Below, one piece after another: positions 43,737 to 52,381 of a stretch of 64,000 nucleotides of DNA; position 1 is the stretch's first letter, and every line of letters begins with the position of its first letter. The stretch covers positions 1 to 64,000 of the forward strand of contig NZ_JASJCS010000009.1 of the NCBI RefSeq assembly GCF_030065885.1, read 5' to 3'. Under the pieces are notes generated by a model. The model searched no databases and was not told the DNA's origin. It worked only from the letters and a program-made list of their open reading frames with translations. The translations under genes and the position numbers were made by a program. This stretch comes from Ilumatobacter sp. (GTDB lineage Bacteria > Actinomycetota > Acidimicrobiia > Acidimicrobiales > Ilumatobacteraceae).

Positions 43737-46268
43737 ATGCTCGCTCTCACCCTCAAGAACCTGAAGGCGAACCGCGTGCGGTTCGCTCTGACCGCACTCG
43801 GCGTCACGCTCGCCGTCAGCTTCGTCGTGTCGGCCTTCGTGCTGGCAGACGGGCTCCGTTCGACGTTCGGCGACCTGTCCGCCGAGATCGTCGACGGCAC
43901 CGACCTCGAGGTCCGCCCGGTCGCCGACTTCGGCGACCCCGTCCCGCTCACCGACGACGCCCTGGCGTCGGTCCAGGCCACCTCCGGCGTCCGCGTGGCG
44001 GAGGGATTCGTCGAAGCCGACGAGAACGCGATCCGGCCGATCAGGTCCAACGGCGAGGAGATCCCCGTCGACGGACCGCCGCAGCTCGCGTTCTCGTGGA
44101 ACGAGGATCCACAGCTCAACTCGTTCACGGTCGTCGAGGGGTCCGCTCCCGACGCTCCGAGCGAGTTCGTCATCGACGTCGACAGCGCCGACCGCTACGA
44201 CTTCGTCGTCGGCGACACCTACACCGTCATCACGCCGACCGGCGTGCAGTCGTTGACGCTGGCGGGGACGACGTCGTTCGGCGAGAACAACGACACGCTC
44301 GGCGCGATCCTCATGAACGTCGACGTCGATGCGACGCCGACGCTGTTCGGCACCGACGGGTTCGACTCGATCACGGTCGCGCTCGACGCAGGCACCGATC
44401 AGGATGCGGTGATGCAGTCGATCGCGTCGACCCTCGCGGACGTCGAGGTGGTCGACAACGAGACCCTGCTCAACGAGCAGAGCGACGAGTTCAACAGCCA
44501 GATCGGCATCATCCAGAACGTGCTGCTCGGCTTCGCCGGCATCTCGCTGTTCGTGTCGATCTTCATCATCTACAACACGTTCGCGATCGTCCTGAGCCAG
44601 CGCACCCGCGAGCTCGCCCTGCTGCGCACCGTCGGGGCGGACCCCCTCCAGCTCCGCCGCTCGGTGCTCGGCGAGGCGCTCGTCATCGGGCTGCTGGCAT
44701 CCGGGCTCGGGATCGTCGGCGGCCTCGGCGCGGCCCGCGGGCTCGAAGCGCTGTTCGGGTTGATCGGCGCCGACTTCCCCGAATCGCCCACCATCATCGC
44801 GACCCGCACGATCGTCGCCGCGCTCGCCGTGGGCGTCGGCGTCACGATGCTCGCCGCGTTCGGGCCGAGCCGGAAGGCTGCCAAGGTGCCGCCCATCGCA
44901 GCGCTCCGCGACGGCGCCCAGGCCAGCGAGACCAGCGGACGCACGCGTGTCGTGGCCGGTGGAGCGCTCCTGGCGGTCGGGGCGACGGCGGGCGCGTTCG
45001 GCCTCGTCGGCGCCGGCACGACCGCCGTCACGGTGACGCTGCTCGCCGGTGGCGCAGCCGTCATCTTCCTGGGCGTCTCGATGCTCAGCCCGCTGCTCGC
45101 CGGTCCGGTGACGCACGCCCTCGGCTGGCCCGCGCAGCGGCTCGGCGGGGTCGCCGGGCGGCTCGCCCAGCGCAACGCCGGCCGCAACCCGCGCCGCACG
45201 GCCACCACGGCCGCGGCGCTGATGATCGGCCTGTCGATGGTGACGATGGCGCTCGTCATCGGCGAGTCGGCGAAGTCGACCGTGTCGGCGACGCTCGAGA
45301 ACTCGGTCGAGGCCGACTACCTGGTCACCGACACGGCGTCCGAGGCCGGTTTCCCCACCTCGCTCGCGCGCGACGTCGAGGCGACCGGTGTCTTCGACGC
45401 AGTGTCGGGGTACCGGGCCGAGGACGCGCTGATCGGCGGCGAGGTGGTCGAGGTCACGGCCGTGGAGTTCGACGCCGTGGCGTCCCTGTACGACATCGAC
45501 GTCGTGACCGGCTCGTTCGACACCTCCGCCGCAGAGCACCCCGTGATGGTCGTCGCCGACACCGCCGCCGAACGCGGGCTGGCGATCGGCGACCGATTCG
45601 ACGCCGAGTTCGCCGGCGACCAGGTGGTCACGCTGACGATGGCCGGCACGTTCGACGACCAGTCGATCGTCGACGACGACTACCTGGTCGACGTCGCCAC
45701 GTTCGACGCCGTCGGCTCCAACGCAGCGGACGACATCATCGCCATGTCGATCGCCGAGGGCACCGACGCCGCCGCGGTCGATGCGGCGATCGCCCTCCTC
45801 GGCCAGACGTACCCGCAGGCGGCGATCGACACCGCCGGCGAGTTCAGCGATCGGATCGAGGCCGGCATCGACCAGATCCTGACGACGCTGAACGCGATGG
45901 TGGCGCTGGCCGTCGTGATCGCCCTGATCGGCATCGCCAACACGTTGGCGCTGTCGGTGTTCGAGCGCACGCGTGAGCTCGGCCTCAGCCGGGCGGTCGG
46001 CATGACCCGCCGCCAACTGCGCCGGACGATCCGGTTCGAGGCCGGCATCGTGGCGGCGTTCGGCGCCGTGCTGGGCGTCGTGATCGGCATCGGCTTCGGA
46101 ACGGCCATCGTCACTGCACTGCCCTCGGCCTTCGCGTCGACCGTGGCGATCCCGTACGTGCAGATCGGCACGCTCGTGGCGATCGCCACGCTCGCCGGCC
46201 TGCTCGCCGCCTGGCTGCCCGCCCGGCGCGCCGGGAAGTTGAACGTGCTGGCAGCGATCAGCCACTGA
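43737..46268 (+). CDS. FtsX/MacB-type ABC permease
   Basis: 843 aa. An N-terminal helix and a large outside domain (about residues 45-245) are followed by an FtsX domain (three helices, about residues 255-385), a central pair of helices, a second outside domain and a second FtsX domain at the C-terminus (about residues 715-840). This double layout is typical of Gram-positive mechanotransmission or lipoprotein/antibiotic-peptide exporters. It works with the ATPase upstream; substrate unknown. The ATG at 43737 follows GAAGGGA. Confidence 0.93.
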   Translation: MLALTLKNLKANRVRFALTALGVTLAVSFVVSAFVLADGLRSTFGDLSAEIVDGTDLEVRPVADFGDPVPLTDDALASVQATSGVRVAEGFVEADENAIRPIRSNGEEIPVDGPPQLAFSWNEDPQLNSFTVVEGSAPDAPSEFVIDVDSADRYDFVVGDTYTVITPTGVQSLTLAGTTSFGENNDTLGAILMNVDVDATPTLFGTDGFDSITVALDAGTDQDAVMQSIASTLADVEVVDNETLLNEQSDEFNSQIGIIQNVLLGFAGISLFVSIFIIYNTFAIVLSQRTRELALLRTVGADPLQLRRSVLGEALVIGLLASGLGIVGGLGAARGLEALFGLIGADFPESPTIIATRTIVAALAVGVGVTMLAAFGPSRKAAKVPPIAALRDGAQASETSGRTRVVAGGALLAVGATAGAFGLVGAGTTAVTVTLLAGGAAVIFLGVSMLSPLLAGPVTHALGWPAQRLGGVAGRLAQRNAGRNPRRTATTAAALMIGLSMVTMALVIGESAKSTVSATLENSVEADYLVTDTASEAGFPTSLARDVEATGVFDAVSGYRAEDALIGGEVVEVTAVEFDAVASLYDIDVVTGSFDTSAAEHPVMVVADTAAERGLAIGDRFDAEFAGDQVVTLTMAGTFDDQSIVDDDYLVDVATFDAVGSNAADDIIAMSIAEGTDAAAVDAAIALLGQTYPQAAIDTAGEFSDRIEAGIDQILTTLNAMVALAVVIALIGIANTLALSVFERTRELGLSRAVGMTRRQLRRTIRFEAGIVAAFGAVLGVVIGIGFGTAIVTALPSAFASTVAIPYVQIGTLVAIATLAGLLAAWLPARRAGKLNVLAAISH

Positions 46269-46291
46269 TCCCCGCTCCCTCCTCCCCCCGG

Positions 46292-46325
46292 ACTGCCGGG
46301 CCGGGCTCGAGTCCGGCCCGGCAGT
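46292..46325 (+). terminator. Strong hairpin terminator after the ABC operon
   Basis: ACTGCCGGGCCGG, 8-nt loop, then its full complement: a perfect 13-bp stem 23 bp past the permease stop. There is no T-run. Confidence 0.75.
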
Positions 46326-46382
46326 GGCGCGTTCGACGCCGGCCAAACGGCCGCTCGGCACGTCGTCGTGTGTCGGGCGCAG

Positions 46383-46388
46383 TACCTT
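46383..46388 (+). promoter_or_regulatory. -10 hexamer TACCTT of the LtrA gene
   Basis: TACCTT ends 8 nt before the ATG at 46397. Confidence 0.45.
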
Positions 46389-46396
46389 CTTCGCCC

Positions 46397-47578
46397 ATGA
46401 AGGGTGTGCTGGTTCCACCACGAGAGGACGACTTCACGGCCGATCCGGTCGAGCTGTTCTTCGATCTGGCCTTCGTGTTCGCCTTCTCGAGGCTCGTCTA
46501 CCACCTCGTCCACCATCCCGACTGGGGCGGCGTCGGCGAGTTCGCCCTGCTGGTCGTCATGATCTGGCTGCCGTGGAGTCAGTTCACGTGGTCGGCGAAC
46601 GCCGTGTCGGGCAACGCCCGGCCGGTGCGCGTCCTGTTCCTCCTCGGCACGGTCGCGACCGTGCCGATGGCGGCGTCGGTGACGACGGCCTTCGACGACG
46701 GCGGCGTCGCGTTCGCGGTCGGGTTGGCGATCATCCTCTCGCTCGGACTGTTCACGATGCTGGTCGGGCTCGACATGAACGGGGAGACCAGGCGGGCGAT
46801 GATCCGCTACTCGACGACCAACTGGATCGGGATGGTGATCCTGCTGGTCGGTGCGTTCCTCGATCGAGAGCTGCGGATCGCGTTCTGGATCGCCTCGATG
46901 GTCGTCGTGCTGATCGGCACGATCCGGGCGTCCGACGGCGAGTGGATCGTCCGTCCGGGGCACTTCGCCGAGCGGCACGGTCTGATCCTCATCGTCGCCC
47001 TCGGTGAGGTGATCGTGGCGGTCGGGATCCCGGTCGTCGAGGCGCTGGAGGAGGGCGAGGGCCTCCCGAGCCGGACGCTGGTGGCGCTGATCGCGTCGGG
47101 GGCGTTCGCGTGCCTGCTCTGGTGGGCGTACTTCGACCGCGTCAACCCGGCACTCGAGCACCGCCACGAGGGCCACGACGAGCCGATGGCACGGGGACGG
47201 TTCGCCCGCGACGTCTACACGTACTCGCACCTGCCGATCGTCGCCGGCATCATCCTGGCGGCCGCCGCGCTCGAGGAGATCACGCTCCACCCGAAGGACG
47301 AGCTGCCGCTCGAGTTCCGGTGGATGCTGTTCGGTGGCATGGCGCTCTTCTACGGCGGCGTCGCCATCTCGGTCTTCCGTGCGTTCCGCATCGTCGCCCG
47401 CGAGCGGCTGTCGGGCGCGGCGGTGCTCGCGGTCATCATCGCCGTCAGCGGGTCGGTTGACGGCCTGACCCTGCTCGTGCTCGTCGACCTGCTGCTCGTG
47501 CTCGTGTTGATCGCGGAGCACATCCGGATCGAGGGTGTGCCGGGCCGCCAGCGCGAGGAGGTCGCCGTCTCGAGCTGA
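46397..47578 (+). CDS. Low temperature requirement protein A (LtrA) family membrane protein
   Basis: 393 aa with about eleven membrane helices. Family marks are VELFFDLAFVFAFSRL at the N-terminus and FAERHGLILIVALGEVIVAVG in the middle, then ACLLWWAYFD. LtrA was named for a Listeria growth phenotype at low temperature; the biochemical role of the family is unknown. TACCTT lies 8 nt before the ATG. Confidence 0.93.
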   Translation: MKGVLVPPREDDFTADPVELFFDLAFVFAFSRLVYHLVHHPDWGGVGEFALLVVMIWLPWSQFTWSANAVSGNARPVRVLFLLGTVATVPMAASVTTAFDDGGVAFAVGLAIILSLGLFTMLVGLDMNGETRRAMIRYSTTNWIGMVILLVGAFLDRELRIAFWIASMVVVLIGTIRASDGEWIVRPGHFAERHGLILIVALGEVIVAVGIPVVEALEEGEGLPSRTLVALIASGAFACLLWWAYFDRVNPALEHRHEGHDEPMARGRFARDVYTYSHLPIVAGIILAAAALEEITLHPKDELPLEFRWMLFGGMALFYGGVAISVFRAFRIVARERLSGAAVLAVIIAVSGSVDGLTLLVLVDLLLVLVLIAEHIRIEGVPGRQREEVAVSS

Positions 47579-47646
47579 ACCGCTCGCGACGATCGCGTCG
47601 GCCCGGCTCGGTCGTGACGGCCCACGGCCCGTCAGCCCGTCAGAAA

Positions 47647-47660
47647 GGGTCGAACGGCCC
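47647..47660 (+). promoter_or_regulatory. Shared 14-bp element upstream of the double phosphofructokinase
   Basis: GGGTCGAACGGCCC, an imperfect palindrome (GGG-CG--CG-CCC matches its complement). It lies exactly 24 bp upstream of the -10-like TAATCT (47685-47690). The identical 14-mer with the identical spacing occurs at 50065-50078. Confidence 0.6.
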
Positions 47661-47684
47661 GATCCGGGGCGCTCGCACCGTCGG

Positions 47685-47690
47685 TAATCT
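47685..47690 (+). promoter_or_regulatory. -10 hexamer TAATCT of the double phosphofructokinase
   Basis: TAATCT implies a leader of about 50 nt before the GTG at 47747, which has a GAGGAGG ribosome site. Confidence 0.5.
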
Positions 47691-47746
47691 CGAAGTCGTG
47701 CCTGGGGCGTCAGGTCTCCCGGCGGAGTCGCAACGAGGAGGCAATC

Positions 47747-49984
47747 GTGCTGAGCACATCTCGGCGTCCCCGGTCGCTCGCGGTGTTGACCAGTGGCGGT
47801 GACGCTGCCGGCATGAACGCCGCGGTCCGGGCCGTGGTGCGGACCGGACTCGACGCCGGCCTTGCCGTCTTCGCCGTCTACGAGGGGTTCCAGGGGCTCG
47901 TCGACGGCGGGCCGGCGATCCGGCGGGTGGGCAGCGGCGACGTCGGTGGGATCCTCCACCAGGGCGGCACCGTGCTCGGCACCGCGAGATGCGAGGACTT
48001 CAGGGCACGGGACGGCCGGAAGCAGGCGGCCCGCAACCTCGCCGAGCTGGGGGTCGATGCCCTCGTCGTCATCGGCGGCGACGGCAGCCTGACGGGCGCG
48101 AACATCTTCCGGGAGGAGTGGCCCGACCTGCTGGCGGAGCTGGTCGAGGCGGGCGAGATCGAGCAGGCGACCGCCGATGCACACCGCCGCCTGACGCTCG
48201 TCGGCATGGTCGGCTCGATCGACAACGACATGTTCGGCACCGACATGACGATCGGCGCCGACACCGCGCTGCACCGCATCACCGAGGCGATCGACGCGAT
48301 CCACAGCACGGCGTCGAGCCACCAGCGCTCGTTCGTGATCGAGGTGATGGGCCGCAACTGCGGGTACCTGGCGCTGATGAGCGCGCTCGCATCCGGCGCC
48401 AACTTCGTCCTGATCCCCGAGAGCCCGCCCGACACCGACGAGTGGGAGGAATCGATGTGCCGGGCGCTCGAGGCCGGGCGTGAGATCGGGCGGCGCTCCA
48501 ACATCGTGATCGTGGCCGAGGGCGCCCGCGACCTCCACGGCAACCCGATCACGGCGCAGCACGTCAAGGACGTGCTCGAGGAGCGGCTCGGCGAGGACAC
48601 GCGGGTCACCAGCCTCGGTCACGTGCAGCGTGGTGGCGCGCCGAGCGCGTTCGACCGCTATCTCAGCACGGTGCTCGGGTACGCCGCCGTGCAGCAGCTG
48701 CTGACCGCACCGGACAACGAACCGCAGCTGATCGGTCTGCGCGGCCACCACATCATCAACTCGCCGCTGATGGACTGCGTGGCCAAGACGCATTCGGTCG
48801 CCGACATCATCGCCGCGCGCGAGTACGAGACTGCGATGGAGATGCGCGGCGGCAGCTTCCGCGACTCGTTCCGCATGATCCGCACGATGGTCCGCGCCCA
48901 GCCGCATGCCACGCCACCGGGGCAGCGGCGCCTCCGGCTCGCCGTGCTGCACGCCGGCGGCCCGGCACCCGGCATGAACACCGCGGTGCGGGTGGCGGCG
49001 CGCGTCGGCCTCGACCTCGGCCACACCGTCCTCGCCGTTCGCAACGGCTTCGAGGGCCTCGCCGACGGCGACCACGAAGAGCTCGACTGGATGAGCGTGA
49101 CGGGCTGGGTGTCGCGCGGCGGGGCCGAGCTCGGCACGAGCCGGCACCTGCCCACCGACGACGACATCGACGCGATCACCAGCCGGATCGAAGAAGACCG
49201 CATCGACGGAATCCTGATGATCGGCGGGTGGGCCGGCTACGAGGCCGCCTCGCGCCTCCGGGCCGCCGTTGCCGACCACCCCAGCCTCAACATCCCGATC
49301 GTGTGCCTGCCGGCATCGATCAACAACGACCTCCCCGGTTCCGAGCTCAGCGTCGGCTCCGACACGGCGCTGAACAGCATCGTGCGCGACGTCGACAAGA
49401 TCAAGCAGTCGGCCGTGGCGTCGCGGCGGTCGTTCGTGGTCGAGGTCATGGGCCACGACTGCGGCTACCTCGCATTGATGAGCGGGCTGGCGACCGGGGC
49501 CGAGCGGGTCTACCTCCCCGAGGAGGGCATCTCGCTGGCCGACCTCCAGACCGACGTCCACGCGCTGACCGACGGCTTCGCGCACGGCAAGCGCCTCGGC
49601 CTCGTGATCCGGAGCGAGCACGCCGACTCGGTGTACTCGACCGGCTTCATCAAGGCGCTGTTCGAACGCGAGGGCGGCGACCTGTTCGACGTGCGCGAGG
49701 CCATCCTCGGCCACGTGCAACAGGGCGGCGACCCGTCGCCGTTCGACCGGATCCAGGCGACGCGGCTCTCGGACGCGGCGATGCGCCACCTGATCGACCA
49801 GGGCTTGGAGGACGACTCCGAGAGTGCGTTCGTCGGCCTGCACCGCGGCAAGATCCGGTTCACGCCGCTCGCCGAGTTCCCCAAGCTGGTCGAGGCCGAC
49901 GCACGCCGCCCGCGCGAGCAGCAGTGGCTCGACCTGCGGCCACTCGCCGCCGTGATGGCACGCCCGATCCCGGCGCCCGCCTGA
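47747..49984 (+). CDS. Double-length 6-phosphofructokinase (tandem PFK domains)
   Basis: 745 aa made of two PFK domains, as in eukaryotic PFK. The N-terminal half has catalytic features of ATP-PFK: TSGGDAAGMNAAVR, GGDGS at residues 110-114 and SIDNDMFGTDMTIG at about 157-170, plus EVMGRNCGYLAL and LGHVQRGGAPSAFDR. The C-terminal half (from about 398) keeps the fold (GGPAPGMNTAVR, LPASINNDLPGSELSVGSDTALN, VMGHDCGYLAL, GHVQQGGDPSPFDR), but the GGDGS loop has become GGWAG, so it is probably an allosteric half, as in eukaryotes. GTG start after GAGGAGG. It carries the same promoter element as the second PFK operon. Confidence 0.92.
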   Translation: MLSTSRRPRSLAVLTSGGDAAGMNAAVRAVVRTGLDAGLAVFAVYEGFQGLVDGGPAIRRVGSGDVGGILHQGGTVLGTARCEDFRARDGRKQAARNLAELGVDALVVIGGDGSLTGANIFREEWPDLLAELVEAGEIEQATADAHRRLTLVGMVGSIDNDMFGTDMTIGADTALHRITEAIDAIHSTASSHQRSFVIEVMGRNCGYLALMSALASGANFVLIPESPPDTDEWEESMCRALEAGREIGRRSNIVIVAEGARDLHGNPITAQHVKDVLEERLGEDTRVTSLGHVQRGGAPSAFDRYLSTVLGYAAVQQLLTAPDNEPQLIGLRGHHIINSPLMDCVAKTHSVADIIAAREYETAMEMRGGSFRDSFRMIRTMVRAQPHATPPGQRRLRLAVLHAGGPAPGMNTAVRVAARVGLDLGHTVLAVRNGFEGLADGDHEELDWMSVTGWVSRGGAELGTSRHLPTDDDIDAITSRIEEDRIDGILMIGGWAGYEAASRLRAAVADHPSLNIPIVCLPASINNDLPGSELSVGSDTALNSIVRDVDKIKQSAVASRRSFVVEVMGHDCGYLALMSGLATGAERVYLPEEGISLADLQTDVHALTDGFAHGKRLGLVIRSEHADSVYSTGFIKALFEREGGDLFDVREAILGHVQQGGDPSPFDRIQATRLSDAAMRHLIDQGLEDDSESAFVGLHRGKIRFTPLAEFPKLVEADARRPREQQWLDLRPLAAVMARPIPAPA

Positions 49985-50035
49985 TCGCCGACCGATCGCC
50001 CGATCGCCGACCGCTCGCCTGTTCGCCTGCCGATC

Positions 50036-50057
50036 GCGGGCGGTGACTGCCGCCCGC
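50036..50057 (+). terminator. Hairpin terminator after the double phosphofructokinase
   Basis: GCGGGCGG, loop TGACTG, then CCGCCCGC: a perfect 8-bp stem 51 bp past the stop, just upstream of the next promoter. Confidence 0.6.
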
Positions 50058-50064
50058 CGAAGAC

Positions 50065-50078
50065 GGGTCGAACGGCCC
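50065..50078 (+). promoter_or_regulatory. Shared 14-bp element upstream of the aldolase/PFK operon
   Basis: GGGTCGAACGGCCC, identical to 47647-47660, and again exactly 24 bp upstream of the -10-like TAGTCT (50103-50108). Confidence 0.6.
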
Positions 50079-50102
50079 TCCCACCGCTCTGGCCTGGTCG
50101 TT

Positions 50103-50108
50103 TAGTCT
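50103..50108 (+). promoter_or_regulatory. -10 hexamer TAGTCT of the aldolase/PFK operon
   Basis: TAGTCT implies a leader of about 65 nt before the ATG at 50180. CCTGG/CCAGG arms flank it symmetrically. Confidence 0.5.
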
Positions 50109-50179
50109 GAGCCAGGACACCGCGGGCCCTCGGCAATCCGCCCCCGAGACTCCGGCCCGCCGGTCGCACAGGAGGAACC

Positions 50180-51085
50180 ATGGCACTCGGCTACGACGGC
50201 ACGCTCTACATCCTTGCGTTCGATCACCGCGGCAGCTTCCGCAAGATGCTCGGGATCACGGGAACGCCGACCGAGGACGAAGCCGCCTCGCTCCGCGACG
50301 CCAAACGGCTGATCTTCGAAGGCGCGCAACGGGCGGTCGCCGACGGCGCGCCCGCCGACAAGGTCGGCGTGCTCGTCGACGAGGAGATGGGCGCCGACGT
50401 CGCCCGCGACGCCAAGGCGGCCGGGCTCAAGCTGGCGATGCCGTGCGAAGCCTCGGGACAGAAGGTGTTCGACTTCGAGTACGGCGAGGAGTTCGGCGCC
50501 CACATCGAGGCGTTCGACCCCGACTTCTCGAAGGTGCTCGTCCGCTGGAACCCCGACGACGACGCCACCGACAAGGGCGTCCAGGGCGAGCGGCTCGCGC
50601 GCCTCGGCGAGTGGCTGCACGCCAACGACCGCAAGTTCCTGTTCGAGCTGCTGGTGCCGGCGTCCGACCGCCAGATGACGCTGGTCGGCGGCGACGCCGC
50701 CGCCTACGACACCGAGGTCCGGCCGTACGTCACGCTCGAGGCGATCGACGAGATCCAGGCCGCCGGCATCGAGGCCGACATCTGGAAGATCGAGGGCCTC
50801 GACCGGGCGGCGAGCTGCGAGCTGCTCAGCGGTCTCGCCCGGCGAGACGGCCGCGACGGGGTCGTCGCTGTCGTGCTCGGACGAGGCGCCGACGACGCAG
50901 CGGTCGACCACTGGCTGCGCGAGGGCGCCGGCGTCGAGGGCTACGCAGGCTTCGCGATCGGCCGCTCGATCTTCCGCGCCGCGATCGAGGGCATCCGTGA
51001 CGGGACGATGGAACGCGACGCCGCGATCGCCGACGTGGCGGCCAACTATCGTCGGTTCATCGACGTCTACGAAGGGGCGGTCTGA
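50180..51085 (+). CDS. DUF2090 (IolC C-terminal/tagatose-bisphosphate-aldolase-like) protein
   Basis: 301-aa TIM-barrel protein like the DUF2090 domain fused to some IolC kinases, related to class I aldolases that split phosphorylated keto-sugars. Marks are YILAFDHRGSFRKM at the N-terminus, GVLVDEEMGADVARDAKAAGLKLAMPCEASGQ, FSKVLVRWNPDDD, KFLFELLVPA and IWKIEGLDR, followed by GFAIGRSIF. Sitting 3 bp before a PPi-type PFK, it is a candidate aldolase for the bisphosphate that kinase makes. The ATG at 50180 follows AGGAGG. Confidence 0.85.
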   Translation: MALGYDGTLYILAFDHRGSFRKMLGITGTPTEDEAASLRDAKRLIFEGAQRAVADGAPADKVGVLVDEEMGADVARDAKAAGLKLAMPCEASGQKVFDFEYGEEFGAHIEAFDPDFSKVLVRWNPDDDATDKGVQGERLARLGEWLHANDRKFLFELLVPASDRQMTLVGGDAAAYDTEVRPYVTLEAIDEIQAAGIEADIWKIEGLDRAASCELLSGLARRDGRDGVVAVVLGRGADDAAVDHWLREGAGVEGYAGFAIGRSIFRAAIEGIRDGTMERDAAIADVAANYRRFIDVYEGAV

Positions 51086-51088
51086 TCG

Positions 51089-52237
51089 ATGCGAATCGGA
51101 GTGCTGACAGGGGGCGGTGACGTCCCGGGCCTGAACGCCTGCATCAAGGCGGTCGTCAACCGCGCTGCCGACCTCGGCCACGAGGTGGTCGGTATCCGCA
51201 AGGGCTGGGGCGGGTTGCTCTACACCCAACCCGACGACCGGCACTCCGTCGCCGAGCACATGGTGCCGCTCGACCGTGCGCGGGTCCGTACGGTCGACCG
51301 CTCGGGCGGCACGTTCCTCCACACGTCGCGGACCAACCCCGGCAAGGTGCGCACGTCGGAGGTACCGCACTTCCTGATGGGCGAGATCGAGGGCGACGGC
51401 CCGCACGATCTCACTGCGCACGCGCTGCGCGTCATCGAGAGCCAGGGCATCGACGTGCTGATCCCGATCGGCGGCGACGACACGCTCTCGTACGCGCTGC
51501 GCATGCACGAAGAGGGCGTCCCGGTCGTCGCCATCCCGAAGACCATGGACAACGACGTACACGGCACCGACTACTGCATCGGCTTCTCCACCGCCGTGAC
51601 GCGCGGCGTCGAGTTCATCCACAACCTGCGGACCAGCACCGGCTCGCACGAGCGGATCGCCGTCGTCGAGCTGTTCGGTCGGTACAGCGGTGAGACGTCG
51701 TTGATCACGGCGTACCTCGCCGGGGTCGACCGGGCACTGATCTCCGAGGTGCCGTTCGACGTCGACAGGCTGGCCCAGATGGTCATCGACGATCAGAAGT
51801 CGAACCCGTCGAACTACGCGATGGTCACGGTCAGCGAGGGCGCCACGATGACCGGCGGCGAGATGGCGCTGAGCGGCGAGGCCGACGCGTACGGCCACCG
51901 CAAGCTCGGCGGCATCGGTGCCGAGCTCGGCGAAGCCCTCAAGCAGCTGACCGGGCAGGGCATCATCTACCAGCAGGTGGCGTACCTGATGCGGTCGGGC
52001 CGCCCCGACTCGCTCGACCTGATGGTCGCGACGAACTACGCCGTGATGGCCGCCGACCTCGCACTCGACGGCTCCTCGGGCCGCATGGTGGCGCTGCGCA
52101 GCGGTACGTACAGCAACGTGCCGATCAGCGTGACCAAGGAAGGCGTCAAGCGGGTCGACATCGACGAGCTCTACGACGCCGACCAGTACCAGCCACGCGT
52201 GCGCCACGTCGGCGGCAAGCCGATGTTCCTCTACTGA
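51089..52237 (+). CDS. 6-phosphofructokinase, PPi-type
   Basis: 382-aa PFK. Residues at the phosphoryl-donor site are GGDD (128-131, where ATP enzymes have GGDG) and PKTMDND with Lys151 (ATP enzymes have Gly). Both changes are marks of pyrophosphate-dependent PFK. Also present are [30 protein letters not shown] and [15 protein letters not shown]. PPi-PFK works reversibly in glycolysis or gluconeogenesis; a related kinase role on other keto-sugar phosphates cannot be excluded. It is the second gene of the operon with the DUF2090 protein. Confidence 0.9.
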   Translation: MRIGVLTGGGDVPGLNACIKAVVNRAADLGHEVVGIRKGWGGLLYTQPDDRHSVAEHMVPLDRARVRTVDRSGGTFLHTSRTNPGKVRTSEVPHFLMGEIEGDGPHDLTAHALRVIESQGIDVLIPIGGDDTLSYALRMHEEGVPVVAIPKTMDNDVHGTDYCIGFSTAVTRGVEFIHNLRTSTGSHERIAVVELFGRYSGETSLITAYLAGVDRALISEVPFDVDRLAQMVIDDQKSNPSNYAMVTVSEGATMTGGEMALSGEADAYGHRKLGGIGAELGEALKQLTGQGIIYQQVAYLMRSGRPDSLDLMVATNYAVMAADLALDGSSGRMVALRSGTYSNVPISVTKEGVKRVDIDELYDADQYQPRVRHVGGKPMFLY

Positions 52238-52381
52238 CGCCGGCTCGGTGACGCCCCGCGACGCGGTTCGGAGTCTGCGTCGCGGCCTCGGGTGCCGAGC
52301 TTGCTGCCCGAACGGACACGATGCGTCCGGTCTCGTTGTCACGCCCGGGACATGGTGTCAGGCTCGTGGTGGGTGATGCCG

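Noticed and set aside
45680-49843. 1387-codon minus-strand open frame under the permease, LtrA and PFK genes
   Set aside because: Antisense shadow of three clear genes in GC-rich DNA.
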